DNA of 53,506 nucleotides, taken from positions 129,029 through 182,534 of the forward strand of contig CADBKZ010000004.1 of NCBI GenBank assembly GCA_902795355.1, written 5' to 3'. The notes beneath the pieces were generated by a model that worked only from the letters and a program-made list of their open reading frames with translations, ran no database searches and was not told where the DNA came from. Position 1 is the stretch's first letter; each line of letters begins with the position of its first letter. Both the position numbers and the translations under genes were made by a program. This stretch comes from an uncultured Ruminococcus sp. Its GTDB lineage: Bacteria; Bacillota; Clostridia; Oscillospirales; CAG-272. Shown piece after piece: positions 9,341-16,774 of this stretch.

Positions 9341-9844
9341 ATGAAGTTCTCAAACTATTTTCATTCCCCCGCCGTTCGGGTGTCGGCGTCCGTTATCGGC
9401 ATTTTCATCGGCGCGTCGGTCGCGCTGGCGGGAACGCTGACCGGATGGTATACGGGCTGGATCTGGGGCGTTCTGGCAGGCGCGGGAACGGCTCTGATTC
9501 TCACCGTTGCCATTCCGCTTGCCGTTTGGCGCGCGGACGCGCCGTATCGGCGGATCAAATCCACCATCAAGCCGCCGCTCCTTTTGGATCAACCGGTTCG
9601 CTTTATCGTAAAAAACGGGCTTTTGAGCGGCTATCTGGTGCTGACGAAGGATTCCATCGTTCTGCTTTCGCTCGACCGCGGCGACCACCGCATGGAGCTT
9701 TCGCGGGACGATGTGAAATCCATCCTGCTCGGCGAGGATGATAACGCCATCAGCATTTTTTTGAACAATACGCAGTACATCCGCATTTTTTCCGCCGCCT
9801 GCGAGGAGATTTTTGAAACATTCGAGCGGGAAGGTTGGAATTGA
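9341..9844 (+). CDS. Hypothetical membrane protein with two N-terminal helices
   Basis: The protein has about 167 residues. Two hydrophobic helices (VRVSASVIGIFIGASVALAG and IWGVLAGAGTALILTVAIPL) are separated by a short Thr/Gly/Trp turn, followed by a soluble domain of about 100 residues rich in beta-strand-like stretches (GYLVLTKDSIVLLSL, DNAISIFLNN, YIRIFSAACEEI). This resembles membrane proteins with a C-terminal PH-like fold, but I cannot assign a family. I chose ATG 9341; an in-frame TTG at 9323 overlapping the rdgB stop is an alternative. It lies in an uninterrupted operon between rdgB and yhbY. Confidence 0.75.
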   Translation: MKFSNYFHSPAVRVSASVIGIFIGASVALAGTLTGWYTGWIWGVLAGAGTALILTVAIPLAVWRADAPYRRIKSTIKPPLLLDQPVRFIVKNGLLSGYLVLTKDSIVLLSLDRGDHRMELSRDDVKSILLGEDDNAISIFLNNTQYIRIFSAACEEIFETFEREGWN

Positions 9845-9860
9845 CCGAAAGGAAGAACGC

Positions 9861-10154
9861 ATGATAACATCCAAGCAACGCGCCTATCTGCGCGGGCTGG
9901 CGAACGACGCGCCCGCCATTTTGCAGGTTGGAAAAGGGGGATTGACCGAAAATCTCCTGAAAACCGTTTCGGACGCGCTCGAAGCGCGGGAGCTGGTCAA
10001 ATTGCATATTCTGGAAAACAGCGGGGAAACGCCGCGCGGCGCGGCCGAAGCCATGGCGCGCGCGCTCGGGGCCGAGGTCGTCGGGGTAACGGGAAAGAAG
10101 ATCGTTCTTTATCGGCAGTCGTCCAAAAAGCCGGTGATCGGTCTGCCGCTATGA
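9861..10154 (+). CDS. yhbY: YhbY-type RNA-binding protein (CRM domain)
   Basis: A 97-residue single CRM-domain protein of the YhbY/YqeI family, which associates with pre-50S ribosomal particles. Diagnostic stretches are LTSKQR-like MITSKQRAYLRGLA at the N-terminus, the GxxG-type loop in VGKGGLTEN, and LVKLHILENS. The start ATG has CGAAAGGAAG upstream. Its stop overlaps the nadD start (ATGA), and the yhbY-nadD-yqeK order is widely conserved in Firmicutes, which supports the call. Confidence 0.93.
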   Translation: MITSKQRAYLRGLANDAPAILQVGKGGLTENLLKTVSDALEARELVKLHILENSGETPRGAAEAMARALGAEVVGVTGKKIVLYRQSSKKPVIGLPL

Positions 10155-10768
10155 CGCGCATCGGCATTTACGGCGGCACCTTTTCGCCGCCGCATAACGG
10201 CCATGTTGCCGCGGCAAAAGCGTTCATGGAGCAAATGTGGCTGGATTTTCTGTTTGTAATTCCCGCCGCCGTTCCGCCGCATAAGGAAATGGAATCGCCG
10301 GTTTCCGCCGCCGACCGCTTCCGCATGGCTCAATTGGCGTTTTCGGGCATGGAAGGCGTTTACGTCAGCGATATGGAGATCAGGCGCGGCGGGAAAAGCT
10401 ACACGGTGGACACTTTGCGCGAGCTTTCGGGCGAGGATCGCCGATTGTTCCTGCTCTGCGGCACCGACATGATGCTGACGCTGGACGAATGGCGTGAGGC
10501 CGACGAAATTTTCCGCCTGTGCTATCCGGTTTACGTGCGCCGCGAAAAAGACCCGCTGCTCGATGGGGTTATCGTCAAAAAAATCGCGTTTTTTCAACAC
10601 ACGTATGGAAAAATCGTGCGGAAAATCCAAACCGAACCGTTCGTGGTTTCCTCGCACGAAATCCGAAAAAAGATCGAAGCGGGCGAATCGGTGGAAGATC
10701 TGATTCCGCCGTTGGTCGCGCAATACATTTCTGACAATCATTTATATGGTTCAAAAGAACGGAGTTGA
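10151..10768 (+). CDS. nadD: Nicotinate-nucleotide adenylyltransferase
   Basis: NadD transfers AMP from ATP to nicotinate mononucleotide in NAD synthesis. The N-terminal nucleotide-binding motif IGIYGGTFSPPHNGHV (GGTF..PPHxGH) is present, LLCGTDMM gives the central substrate site and VSSHEIRKKI the C-terminal SxxxIR motif. The C-terminus is standard (205 residues in all). The gene overlaps yhbY by 4 bp and precedes yqeK by 6 bp. Confidence 0.96.
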   Translation: MTRIGIYGGTFSPPHNGHVAAAKAFMEQMWLDFLFVIPAAVPPHKEMESPVSAADRFRMAQLAFSGMEGVYVSDMEIRRGGKSYTVDTLRELSGEDRRLFLLCGTDMMLTLDEWREADEIFRLCYPVYVRREKDPLLDGVIVKKIAFFQHTYGKIVRKIQTEPFVVSSHEIRKKIEAGESVEDLIPPLVAQYISDNHLYGSKERS

Positions 10769-10774
10769 GGCAAA

Positions 10775-11443
10775 ATGAAACAGAGCGACCGAAACGCGAA
10801 CATTACCGAAGAAACGCTCGCGCAATTGCGGGAGCGCGCGATGTCGGCGTTGTCGCCCAAGCGGTTCCGGCATGTTGCCGCCGTAGAGGAAATGGCCGCG
10901 CGGCTTTGCGCGCTGTATTGCCCCGAAGAGAAGCCGGTTTTGCGCGCCGCGGCCTTGCTCCATGATATTACCAAGGAATGGTCGGTGGAAGAACACGTCG
11001 CCTTTTTGGAAAAACACGGGGTCTCCGTGGCGTTGGGGGATCGGCTTGCCCATAAAACGCTCCACGCGCGAACGGCCGCGCTGTTGATTCCCGAGGCCTT
11101 TCCGCAGTTCAACAACCCCGAAATCGTTTCCGCCGTTCGCTGGCATACCACGGGGCGCGCGGGAATGTCGCTGACCGAAAAACTCCTCTATCTGGCCGAT
11201 TACATCGACCTGTCGCGCAAATTCAAGGATTGCGTTCTGCTCCGCCGCTTCTTTTTCGGGGCGGATCCCAAGCGGATGAACCCCGCCGAGCGCGCAACGC
11301 TCCTGCGGGATACGCTGATCCTTTCCTACGATATGACCATTGCCGGACTTTGCGCGGACGGTCTCCCCGTTGCGGAAGACACGATTCGGGCGCGGAACGA
11401 CCTGCTTGTTGAGCGGGCAAGGGAAGAGATGGAAAAAGGCTGA
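10775..11443 (+). CDS. yqeK: HD-domain hydrolase YqeK
   Basis: YqeK-family HD hydrolases cleave Ap4A symmetrically to ADP. The metal site is recognisable: RFRHVAAVEEMA (first His near residue 30), AALLHDITKEW (HD pair), then ALGDRLAHKTLHA and VRWHTTGRAGMSLTEKLLYLADYID. The length of 222 residues is slightly above the usual 190-200, because of a longer N-terminus and a loop around FFFGADPKRMNP. It is placed directly after nadD as in most Firmicutes. GTTGAGGC precedes the ATG. Confidence 0.93.
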   Translation: MKQSDRNANITEETLAQLRERAMSALSPKRFRHVAAVEEMAARLCALYCPEEKPVLRAAALLHDITKEWSVEEHVAFLEKHGVSVALGDRLAHKTLHARTAALLIPEAFPQFNNPEIVSAVRWHTTGRAGMSLTEKLLYLADYIDLSRKFKDCVLLRRFFFGADPKRMNPAERATLLRDTLILSYDMTIAGLCADGLPVAEDTIRARNDLLVERAREEMEKG

Positions 11444-11484
11444 TTTCGCACATACGGTACATCAAAAAATGCAAGAGGTGCCGT

Positions 11485-12396
11485 ATGAAATCGCGTTTTG
11501 CCTGTCTGGTTTTGTCCGTTTTGCTACTGTTTGCGGCCGCGCCGTTTTCCGCCTGTTCGGAAACGACGGAAAAAGACCCCGTGCGCCGATTCCTGATTTT
11601 CGGCTGCGATAAAGCCGCCGCTCTGACCGATTCGGTTTTTCTCGTGGCGCGGAACGGCAAAACGGGGGAGATCCGCGTGTTGCAGATCCCGCGCGATACC
11701 TATGCCGCGTACACCGAGGGGAGCTACCGCAAAATCAACGGCGCGCTCCGCGCCCTTGGAAACGAGGCCTGCAAGGCGTTTTTCTCCCGCGCGCTCGGCG
11801 TGCGCATCGATTGGTTCGCGGCGATGGACCTTGAATGCGTCTCGGTTTTGGTGGACGCGGTCGGCGGCGTGGATCTGGATGTTCCGATGGATATGGATTA
11901 CAGCGACCCCGCGCAGGGGTTGGAGATCCACATTCCGAAAGGGCGGCAGCATCTGGACGGAGCCGGCGCGGAGTCCTTCATCCGTTTTCGCTCGGGCTAC
12001 GCCAATGCCGATCTTGGGAGAATGGACGCGCAAAAAGCGTTTTTGAGGGCGTTCGCCGAAAAATGCGCCAATTTGAACGCGGCCGCGTTTTTCCGCATGT
12101 TTCTGCTCTCGGTCCCCCATATGCGAACCGATCTGCCGGTTCCCGAGGCGGTCCGCATTTCGCGCGGATTGAAGGATTGCGATTTTTCCGCCATTCCCAT
12201 GGAAACCGCCGCGGGGGAAGCCGTTCGCGGCAAGAGCGGCGCGTGGTATTATGTGCTCAACCGGAAAGGAGCCTGCTCGGCGGTCAACCGGTTGCTGATG
12301 CCGCCCGAACCCGTTGCGGAAGCGAAGTTTGACCCCGACCGCGTTTTCGACCGTCCCGCCGACGCGGATTTTCATCGAATTTATATGTCCCCGTAA
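11485..12396 (+). CDS. LytR-CpsA-Psr family protein, lipoprotein form
   Basis: LCP proteins attach glycopolymers to peptidoglycan outside the membrane. The core is visible: RFLIFGCDK, VLQIPRDTYAAY (conserved pyrophosphate-binding Arg), YRKINGALRALG, VDAVGGVDLDVP and FIRFRSGYANADLGRMDAQ. The N-terminus differs from the usual membrane-anchored helix: CLVLSVLLLFAAAPFSAC looks like a lipoprotein signal with the lipidated Cys near residue 24. The yqeK-LCP-rsfS order is typical of clostridia. At 303 residues it is a compact single-domain member; the polymer transferred is unknown. Confidence 0.9.
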   Translation: MKSRFACLVLSVLLLFAAAPFSACSETTEKDPVRRFLIFGCDKAAALTDSVFLVARNGKTGEIRVLQIPRDTYAAYTEGSYRKINGALRALGNEACKAFFSRALGVRIDWFAAMDLECVSVLVDAVGGVDLDVPMDMDYSDPAQGLEIHIPKGRQHLDGAGAESFIRFRSGYANADLGRMDAQKAFLRAFAEKCANLNAAAFFRMFLLSVPHMRTDLPVPEAVRISRGLKDCDFSAIPMETAAGEAVRGKSGAWYYVLNRKGACSAVNRLLMPPEPVAEAKFDPDRVFDRPADADFHRIYMSP

Positions 12397-12429
12397 CCAT
12401 TCCGGTCGGGGAGAAAGGATATTCCATTT

Positions 12430-12861
12430 ATGATGCAACCAACCGAAACCCCGCAAGAGGAGCGGAAGCTTCCGTCGCTTGCCGGCGCGGCTCCCGAAGA
12501 GCTTGCCCACGCCGTTTTCGACGTCCTTGACGCAAAAAAAGCGGAGGACATCAAAATTCTGCATGTCCACGACCATACCGTGATCACCGATTATTTCATT
12601 ATCTGCACAGGGCGGTCGTCCACGCAGGTGCAGTCGCTCGGCGGCGAGGTGGAATTCAAACTCGGCGAACGCGGCGTTGCCCCCGCGCATTACGAGGGGC
12701 GCGACAACGGAAATTGGGTCGTAATTGATTACAGCTCCGTTATCGTGCATATTTTCAGCCGCGAATCGCGGGAGTTTTACAAATTGGAGAAATTATACGG
12801 CGATGCCGAAGAAGTGCGTTTTGCGGGCATCGACGAGAAAGCAGAGGCAGAAGCAGAATGA
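12430..12861 (+). CDS. rsfS: Ribosomal silencing factor RsfS
   Basis: RsfS binds ribosomal protein uL14 and blocks subunit joining during starvation. The core runs from about residue 25: VFDVLDAKKAEDIKILHV, TDYFIICTGRSSTQVQSL and NWVVIDYSSVIVHIF, ending RESREFYKLEKLYGDA, all hallmarks of the DUF143 family. The first 20 residues are a non-conserved extension, and the start could be either of two adjacent ATGs; GAGAAAGGA lies upstream. The stop overlaps the leuS start by 4 bp. Confidence 0.95.
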   Translation: MMQPTETPQEERKLPSLAGAAPEELAHAVFDVLDAKKAEDIKILHVHDHTVITDYFIICTGRSSTQVQSLGGEVEFKLGERGVAPAHYEGRDNGNWVVIDYSSVIVHIFSRESREFYKLEKLYGDAEEVRFAGIDEKAEAEAE

Positions 12862-15260
12862 AATACGATTTTCGGACAATGGAGCCGAAATGGCAGAAAA
12901 AATGGGAAGAAGCGGAAGCGTTCCGCGCGATCGACAACAGCGAAAAGCCCAAGTTCTATGCGCTCATCGAGTTTCCGTACCCCTCGGGCGCGGGCATGCA
13001 CGTCGGCCATATCAAGGCGTTTTCCAGCATGGAGGTCGTCTCCCGCAAAAGAAGAATGCAGGGGTATAACGTCCTGTTTCCCATCGGGTTCGACGCCTAC
13101 GGGCTTCCAACGGAGAACTACGCGATCAAAACGGGCATACATCCGCGCGAGGTGACGGACCGCAACATCGTCAAATTCACCTCGCAGCTCAAACGCGTCG
13201 GGTTTTCGTTTGATTGGAGCCGCGTGGTGGACACCACCGCCGAGGATTTTTACCGTTGGACGCAATGGATCTTCTTAAAAATGTACGAGCATGGGCTGGT
13301 GTTCCGCGATCAGGCGCTCGTCAACTATTGCCCGAGCTGCAAGGTCGTCCTTTCCAACGAGGATTCGCAGGGCGGCAAATGCGACATCTGCCATAGCGAC
13401 ATCGTGCAAAAATCCAAAACCGTTTGGTATCTGCGCATCACCGAGTATGCCGACCGCCTGCTCTCGGGGCTTGACGAGGTGGATTACCTGCCAAACATCA
13501 AGCAGCAGCAGGTCAATTGGATCGGCAAATCCACGGGCGCGTTCGTCAATTTCCAAATCAAGGAGACGGGAGAAAAACTCCGCATTTATACCACGCGGTG
13601 CGATACGCTCTTCGGCGTAACCTTTATGGTAATCGCGCCCGAGCATCCCATCATCGAGGCGAACCGCGACCGCATCGCCAACATTGCCGCGCTCGACGCC
13701 TACCGCGAAGAATGCGCCAAAAAGACCGAATTTGAGCGCACCCAGCTGAACAAGGAGAAAACGGGCGTGCGCATCGAAGGGCTGACCGCGGTCAACCCCG
13801 TCAGCGGCAAGGAGATCCCCATCTATATTTCCGACTACGTAATGATGGGCTACGGCACGGGCGCCATTATGGCGGTTCCCGCGCATGATGAGCGCGACTA
13901 TGCTTTTGCGAAGAAATTCGGAATTGACATCATCGAGGTCATCAAGGGCGGCGACATTTCCAAGGAAGCCTACACGGGCGACGGCGAAATGGTCAATTCG
14001 GGCTTCCTGAACGGATATACCAACAAAAAGGATTCCATTGCGCGCATGCTCGAATATCTCAAAGAGCAGGGTATCGGGGAAATGGGCGTGCAATATAAAA
14101 TGAAGGATTGGGCGTTCAACCGTCAGCGTTATTGGGGCGAGCCGATCCCCATTGTTCATTGCCCGCATTGCGGCATCGTTCCCGTACCGTATGAAGAACT
14201 GCCCCTGCGCCTGCCCAAGGTGGAAAATTTCGAGCCGGGGGAAGGCGGGGAGAGCCCGCTTGCCAAAATCGATTCTTTCGTCAATTGCAAATGCCCCAAA
14301 TGCGGGCGCGATGCAAAGCGCGAAACCGACACCATGCCGCAGTGGGCGGGGTCGTCGTGGTATTTCCTGCGCTATATCGACCCGCATAACGCCAACGCGC
14401 TCGCCGATCCCGAAAAGCTGAAATATTGGATGCCGGTGGATTGGTATAACGGCGGCATGGAGCATGTGACCCGCCATATGATCTATTCCCGCTTCTGGCA
14501 TAAGTTCCTCTACGACATCGGCGCGGTCCCCTGCGACGAACCGTATGCCAAGCGCACCGCTCAAGGGCTGATTCTGGGGCCGGACGGCGAAAAAATGTCC
14601 AAATCGCGGGGCAACGTGGTGGACCCCAACGACGTGATCGACGTTTACGGCGCGGACGTACTGCGCACATACGTTCTGTTCATGGGCGATTACGCGAGCG
14701 CGGCGCCGTGGAACGATAGCTCCATTAAGGGGTGCAAGCGGTTCCTTGACCGCCTTGCCGACCTGACCGACCTGATTCGCGAGGGGGGGGGAAGCCCCAA
14801 GCTGGAAACGTCCTTCCATAAAACGGTCAAAAAGGTTTCGGAGGACATCGAGGAGCTGAAATTCAACACCGCCATTGCCGCCATGATGGCTTTGATCAAC
14901 GAGGTTTACGAGGTTGGCAGCCTGACGCGCGAGCAAATGATGGTTCTGACGTGCCTGCTTTCCCCCTTTGCGCCGCACCTTGCGGAAGAGCTTTGGGAGA
15001 ACCTCGGCGGCAAAGGGCTTTGCACGCTTGCCGCTTGGCCCGAATGGGACGAGGCCAAAACCGTGGATAGCGCCGTGGAAGTTGCCGTGCAGATCAACGG
15101 CAAGGTGCGCGCAACGGTCGAACTCCCGCTCAATTGCTCGCGCGAGGAAGCGATTGCGCTCGCCAAGGCCGACGCGCGCATTGCGGGGCAGCTCGCGGGC
15201 AAAACCGTGGTCAAGGAGATCAGCGTACCGAACAAAATCGTCAATATTGTTGTCAAATAA
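12858..15260 (+). CDS. leuS: Leucyl-tRNA synthetase
   Basis: This class I synthetase charges tRNA-Leu. The HIGH-type motif is PYPSGAGMHVGH near residue 36-47, and the KMSKS loop is KMSKSRGNVVDPND near 579. The CP1 editing domain between them keeps its threonine-rich and GTGAIMAVPAHDERDYAFA motifs, so proofreading of mischarged tRNA is probably intact. MPQWAGSSWYFLRYIDP and the C-terminal VQINGKVRATVEL are also diagnostic. The length of 800 residues is normal for Firmicutes. An uncommon G9 run at 14783-14791 encodes part of an REGGGSP loop. A terminator follows at 15284. Confidence 0.98.
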   Translation: MKYDFRTMEPKWQKKWEEAEAFRAIDNSEKPKFYALIEFPYPSGAGMHVGHIKAFSSMEVVSRKRRMQGYNVLFPIGFDAYGLPTENYAIKTGIHPREVTDRNIVKFTSQLKRVGFSFDWSRVVDTTAEDFYRWTQWIFLKMYEHGLVFRDQALVNYCPSCKVVLSNEDSQGGKCDICHSDIVQKSKTVWYLRITEYADRLLSGLDEVDYLPNIKQQQVNWIGKSTGAFVNFQIKETGEKLRIYTTRCDTLFGVTFMVIAPEHPIIEANRDRIANIAALDAYREECAKKTEFERTQLNKEKTGVRIEGLTAVNPVSGKEIPIYISDYVMMGYGTGAIMAVPAHDERDYAFAKKFGIDIIEVIKGGDISKEAYTGDGEMVNSGFLNGYTNKKDSIARMLEYLKEQGIGEMGVQYKMKDWAFNRQRYWGEPIPIVHCPHCGIVPVPYEELPLRLPKVENFEPGEGGESPLAKIDSFVNCKCPKCGRDAKRETDTMPQWAGSSWYFLRYIDPHNANALADPEKLKYWMPVDWYNGGMEHVTRHMIYSRFWHKFLYDIGAVPCDEPYAKRTAQGLILGPDGEKMSKSRGNVVDPNDVIDVYGADVLRTYVLFMGDYASAAPWNDSSIKGCKRFLDRLADLTDLIREGGGSPKLETSFHKTVKKVSEDIEELKFNTAIAAMMALINEVYEVGSLTREQMMVLTCLLSPFAPHLAEELWENLGGKGLCTLAAWPEWDEAKTVDSAVEVAVQINGKVRATVELPLNCSREEAIALAKADARIAGQLAGKTVVKEISVPNKIVNIVVK

Positions 15261-15283
15261 CGGCGTTTTTCGGCAAAAAAGAG

Positions 15284-15322
15284 CAACGGAAACAGAAATT
15301 TTCATTCTGTTTCCGTTTTCTC
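15284..15322 (+). terminator. Intrinsic terminator after leuS
   Basis: A 12-bp stem (acggaaacagaa pairing with ttctgtttccgt) with a short loop is followed by TTTCTC. It ends the long leuS operon and sits directly against the -35 box of the next promoter. Confidence 0.8.
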
Positions 15323-15351
15323 TTGACAAAAATTTGAATTTATGGTACAAT
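15323..15351 (+). promoter_or_regulatory. Promoter of the LRR-lipoprotein leader RNA
   Basis: A sigma-A type promoter with TTGACA at 15323-15328 and TACAAT at 15346-15351, spacer 17 bp. The predicted start (about 15357-15359) coincides with the first base of the long leader stem, so the leader RNA begins in the stem itself. Confidence 0.8.
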
Positions 15352-15356
15352 GAACA

Positions 15357-15524
15357 TGCCACACAAATGAATAGCCCGATCTTAAAGTGTACATTTTTGG
15401 AATGTCAAAAATGTATACTCCATTTTCGTATGCTTTCGGATCGGACGCTCGAAAATTCATTTGTGTGGCAACAATGGGAGTTGTACATTTTTGAGGTGTG
15501 CAGGTCTCGTTGCACACCTTTTTT
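15357..15524 (+). ncRNA. Structured leader RNA with terminator, copy 1
   Basis: The predicted transcript opens with a 16-nt strand (15357-15372) that pairs perfectly with 15455-15470. Inside, CGATC..AAAG pairs with CTTT..GATCG, and a further hairpin is formed by GTACATTTTTG (15389-) with CAAAAATGTATAC (15406-). A rho-independent terminator follows (GGTGTGCA 15495-15502, TGCACACC 15511-15518, then T6). The same TGTACATTTTTG sequence recurs at 15482-15493 before the terminator, so the middle strand could pair with either side. The lipoprotein start codon is 20 bp past the T-run. A homologous element with compensatory stem changes lies at 52253-52435. I recognise no known riboswitch, T-box or ribosomal leader. 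It could be an attenuator or a free-standing RNA. Confidence 0.75.
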
Positions 15525-15543
15525 ATTGTCAGGAGAAAAAGAC

Positions 15544-16722
15544 ATGAAAAAACATTCCGTCCGGTCCCTGCTTTTGGCGTTGACGCTGTTTCTTTTGCCG
15601 CTGGTTGCGGCCTGTACCGAGAAAACGCCGGAAATCAATCCCTACATCCGCGTTTTCGAAGAGGGAAACCTCTCGTTCGGCGTTACCGACGAAGCCGCCG
15701 GAACCTGCGCGGTCCTCGGCTTTGCGGGAAAAGAGACGGCCCGTGCGGAAATTCCCGCCTCGGCGGGCGGCTTCCGCGTTACCGAAATTGCTACAAGCGC
15801 GTTCTGCAATTGCGAAACGCTCGAAGAAGCGGCGATCCCCGCGGGCGTTGTCCGCATTGGCGATAACGCGTTCTACGGCTGCGTTTCGCTGCGGGAAGCG
15901 GTTCTTCCGCAAGGGGTCGAGCGGATCTGCTGGAACGCCTTTTACGGGTGCGAATCCCTGCGCCGCGCGGTCTTGCCCCCGAGCCTTGCCGCGGTTGAGC
16001 GCAACGCATTTTACGGCTGCAAGCGTCTTTCGCGCGTGGAGATTGCGGATCTTGCGGGCTGGTGCGCGGTTTCCTTTGAGTTTTACCACGACGAATTTTG
16101 CAGCAACCCGCTGTGGTACGCGAAGGACCTGACGGTTGGCGGGGAGTTGTTGACCAACCTTGCCGTTCCCGCGGGCGTTACCGAGATTGGCAACAGCGCG
16201 TTCTGCAATTGCAAAAGCCTGAAAACCGTATCTTTTCCGAGCGGGTTGACCCACGTTGGAAACTACGCGTTTGCGAATTGCGCGGAATTAACGGCCGTCG
16301 ATTTGCCCGAAAGCGTTTCGGAAATCGGCGAGCGCGCGTTTTTCTCCTGCGCGGCATTGGAATCGGCAACGCTCGGGGGCGCGCAAAAAGTCGCTCCGTT
16401 CGCTTTCGCGGAGTGCGCGAAGCTGAAAAACATCAAATTTCCCGCCAATGTGCGGCAGGTGGAGCAGTTTGTTCTTGCCAGCTGTTCCGCGCTGGAAACC
16501 ATCGATCTGCCGGAAAGCGTGGAGAAGATCAACATGGGCGCGTTCCGCCTTTGCGGAAACCTGCGGGAGATCCGGTTTGCGGGAACGGTGGAGCAATGGC
16601 GCGCCATCGACAAGGTGGTGTTCGATCCGGACAGCATTTATGCCGATCTGGATTGGGACTACGGTTGGAGTTTCAACACGAACGTTGATTATGTAATCTG
16701 TTCGGACGGGACCGCGAACTGA
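15544..16722 (+). CDS. Leucine-rich-repeat (BspA-like) lipoprotein
   Basis: A 392-residue surface lipoprotein. The N-terminus has a lipoprotein signal, LLLALTLFLLPLVAAC, with the lipidated Cys near residue 24. The rest is made of LRR_5/BspA-type repeats of about 23 residues (IGDNAFYGCVSLREAVLP, IGNSAFCNCKSLKTVSFP, IGERAFFSCAALESATLG, and others), interrupted by an island around GWCAVSFEFYHDEFCSNPLWYA. Proteins of this kind usually mediate binding to host or neighbour surfaces; the ligand is unknown. The ribosome site is AGGAGAAAAAGAC. The gene is preceded by the structured leader RNA and closed by a strong terminator. Confidence 0.9.
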   Translation: MKKHSVRSLLLALTLFLLPLVAACTEKTPEINPYIRVFEEGNLSFGVTDEAAGTCAVLGFAGKETARAEIPASAGGFRVTEIATSAFCNCETLEEAAIPAGVVRIGDNAFYGCVSLREAVLPQGVERICWNAFYGCESLRRAVLPPSLAAVERNAFYGCKRLSRVEIADLAGWCAVSFEFYHDEFCSNPLWYAKDLTVGGELLTNLAVPAGVTEIGNSAFCNCKSLKTVSFPSGLTHVGNYAFANCAELTAVDLPESVSEIGERAFFSCAALESATLGGAQKVAPFAFAECAKLKNIKFPANVRQVEQFVLASCSALETIDLPESVEKINMGAFRLCGNLREIRFAGTVEQWRAIDKVVFDPDSIYADLDWDYGWSFNTNVDYVICSDGTAN

Positions 16723-16738
16723 CGCGGGATACAGGAAA

Positions 16739-16766
16739 AAAGCGGGGCGAAACGCCCCGCTTTATC
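16739..16766. terminator. Bidirectional terminator
   Basis: AAAGCGGGGC and GCCCCGCTTT form a GC-rich stem with a GAAA-type loop, with A-runs and T-runs on both sides. It serves the LRR lipoprotein gene on the plus strand and spoIIE on the minus strand, which converge here. Confidence 0.85.
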
Positions 16767-16774
16767 TTTGTTTT

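Noticed and set aside
15357..15524. Leader RNA as 6S RNA, T-box or known riboswitch
   Set aside because: There is no T-box core (AGGGTGGNACCGCG type), no recognised aptamer core, and two copies both tied to LRR genes with terminators do not fit 6S RNA. A known family cannot be excluded without a search.
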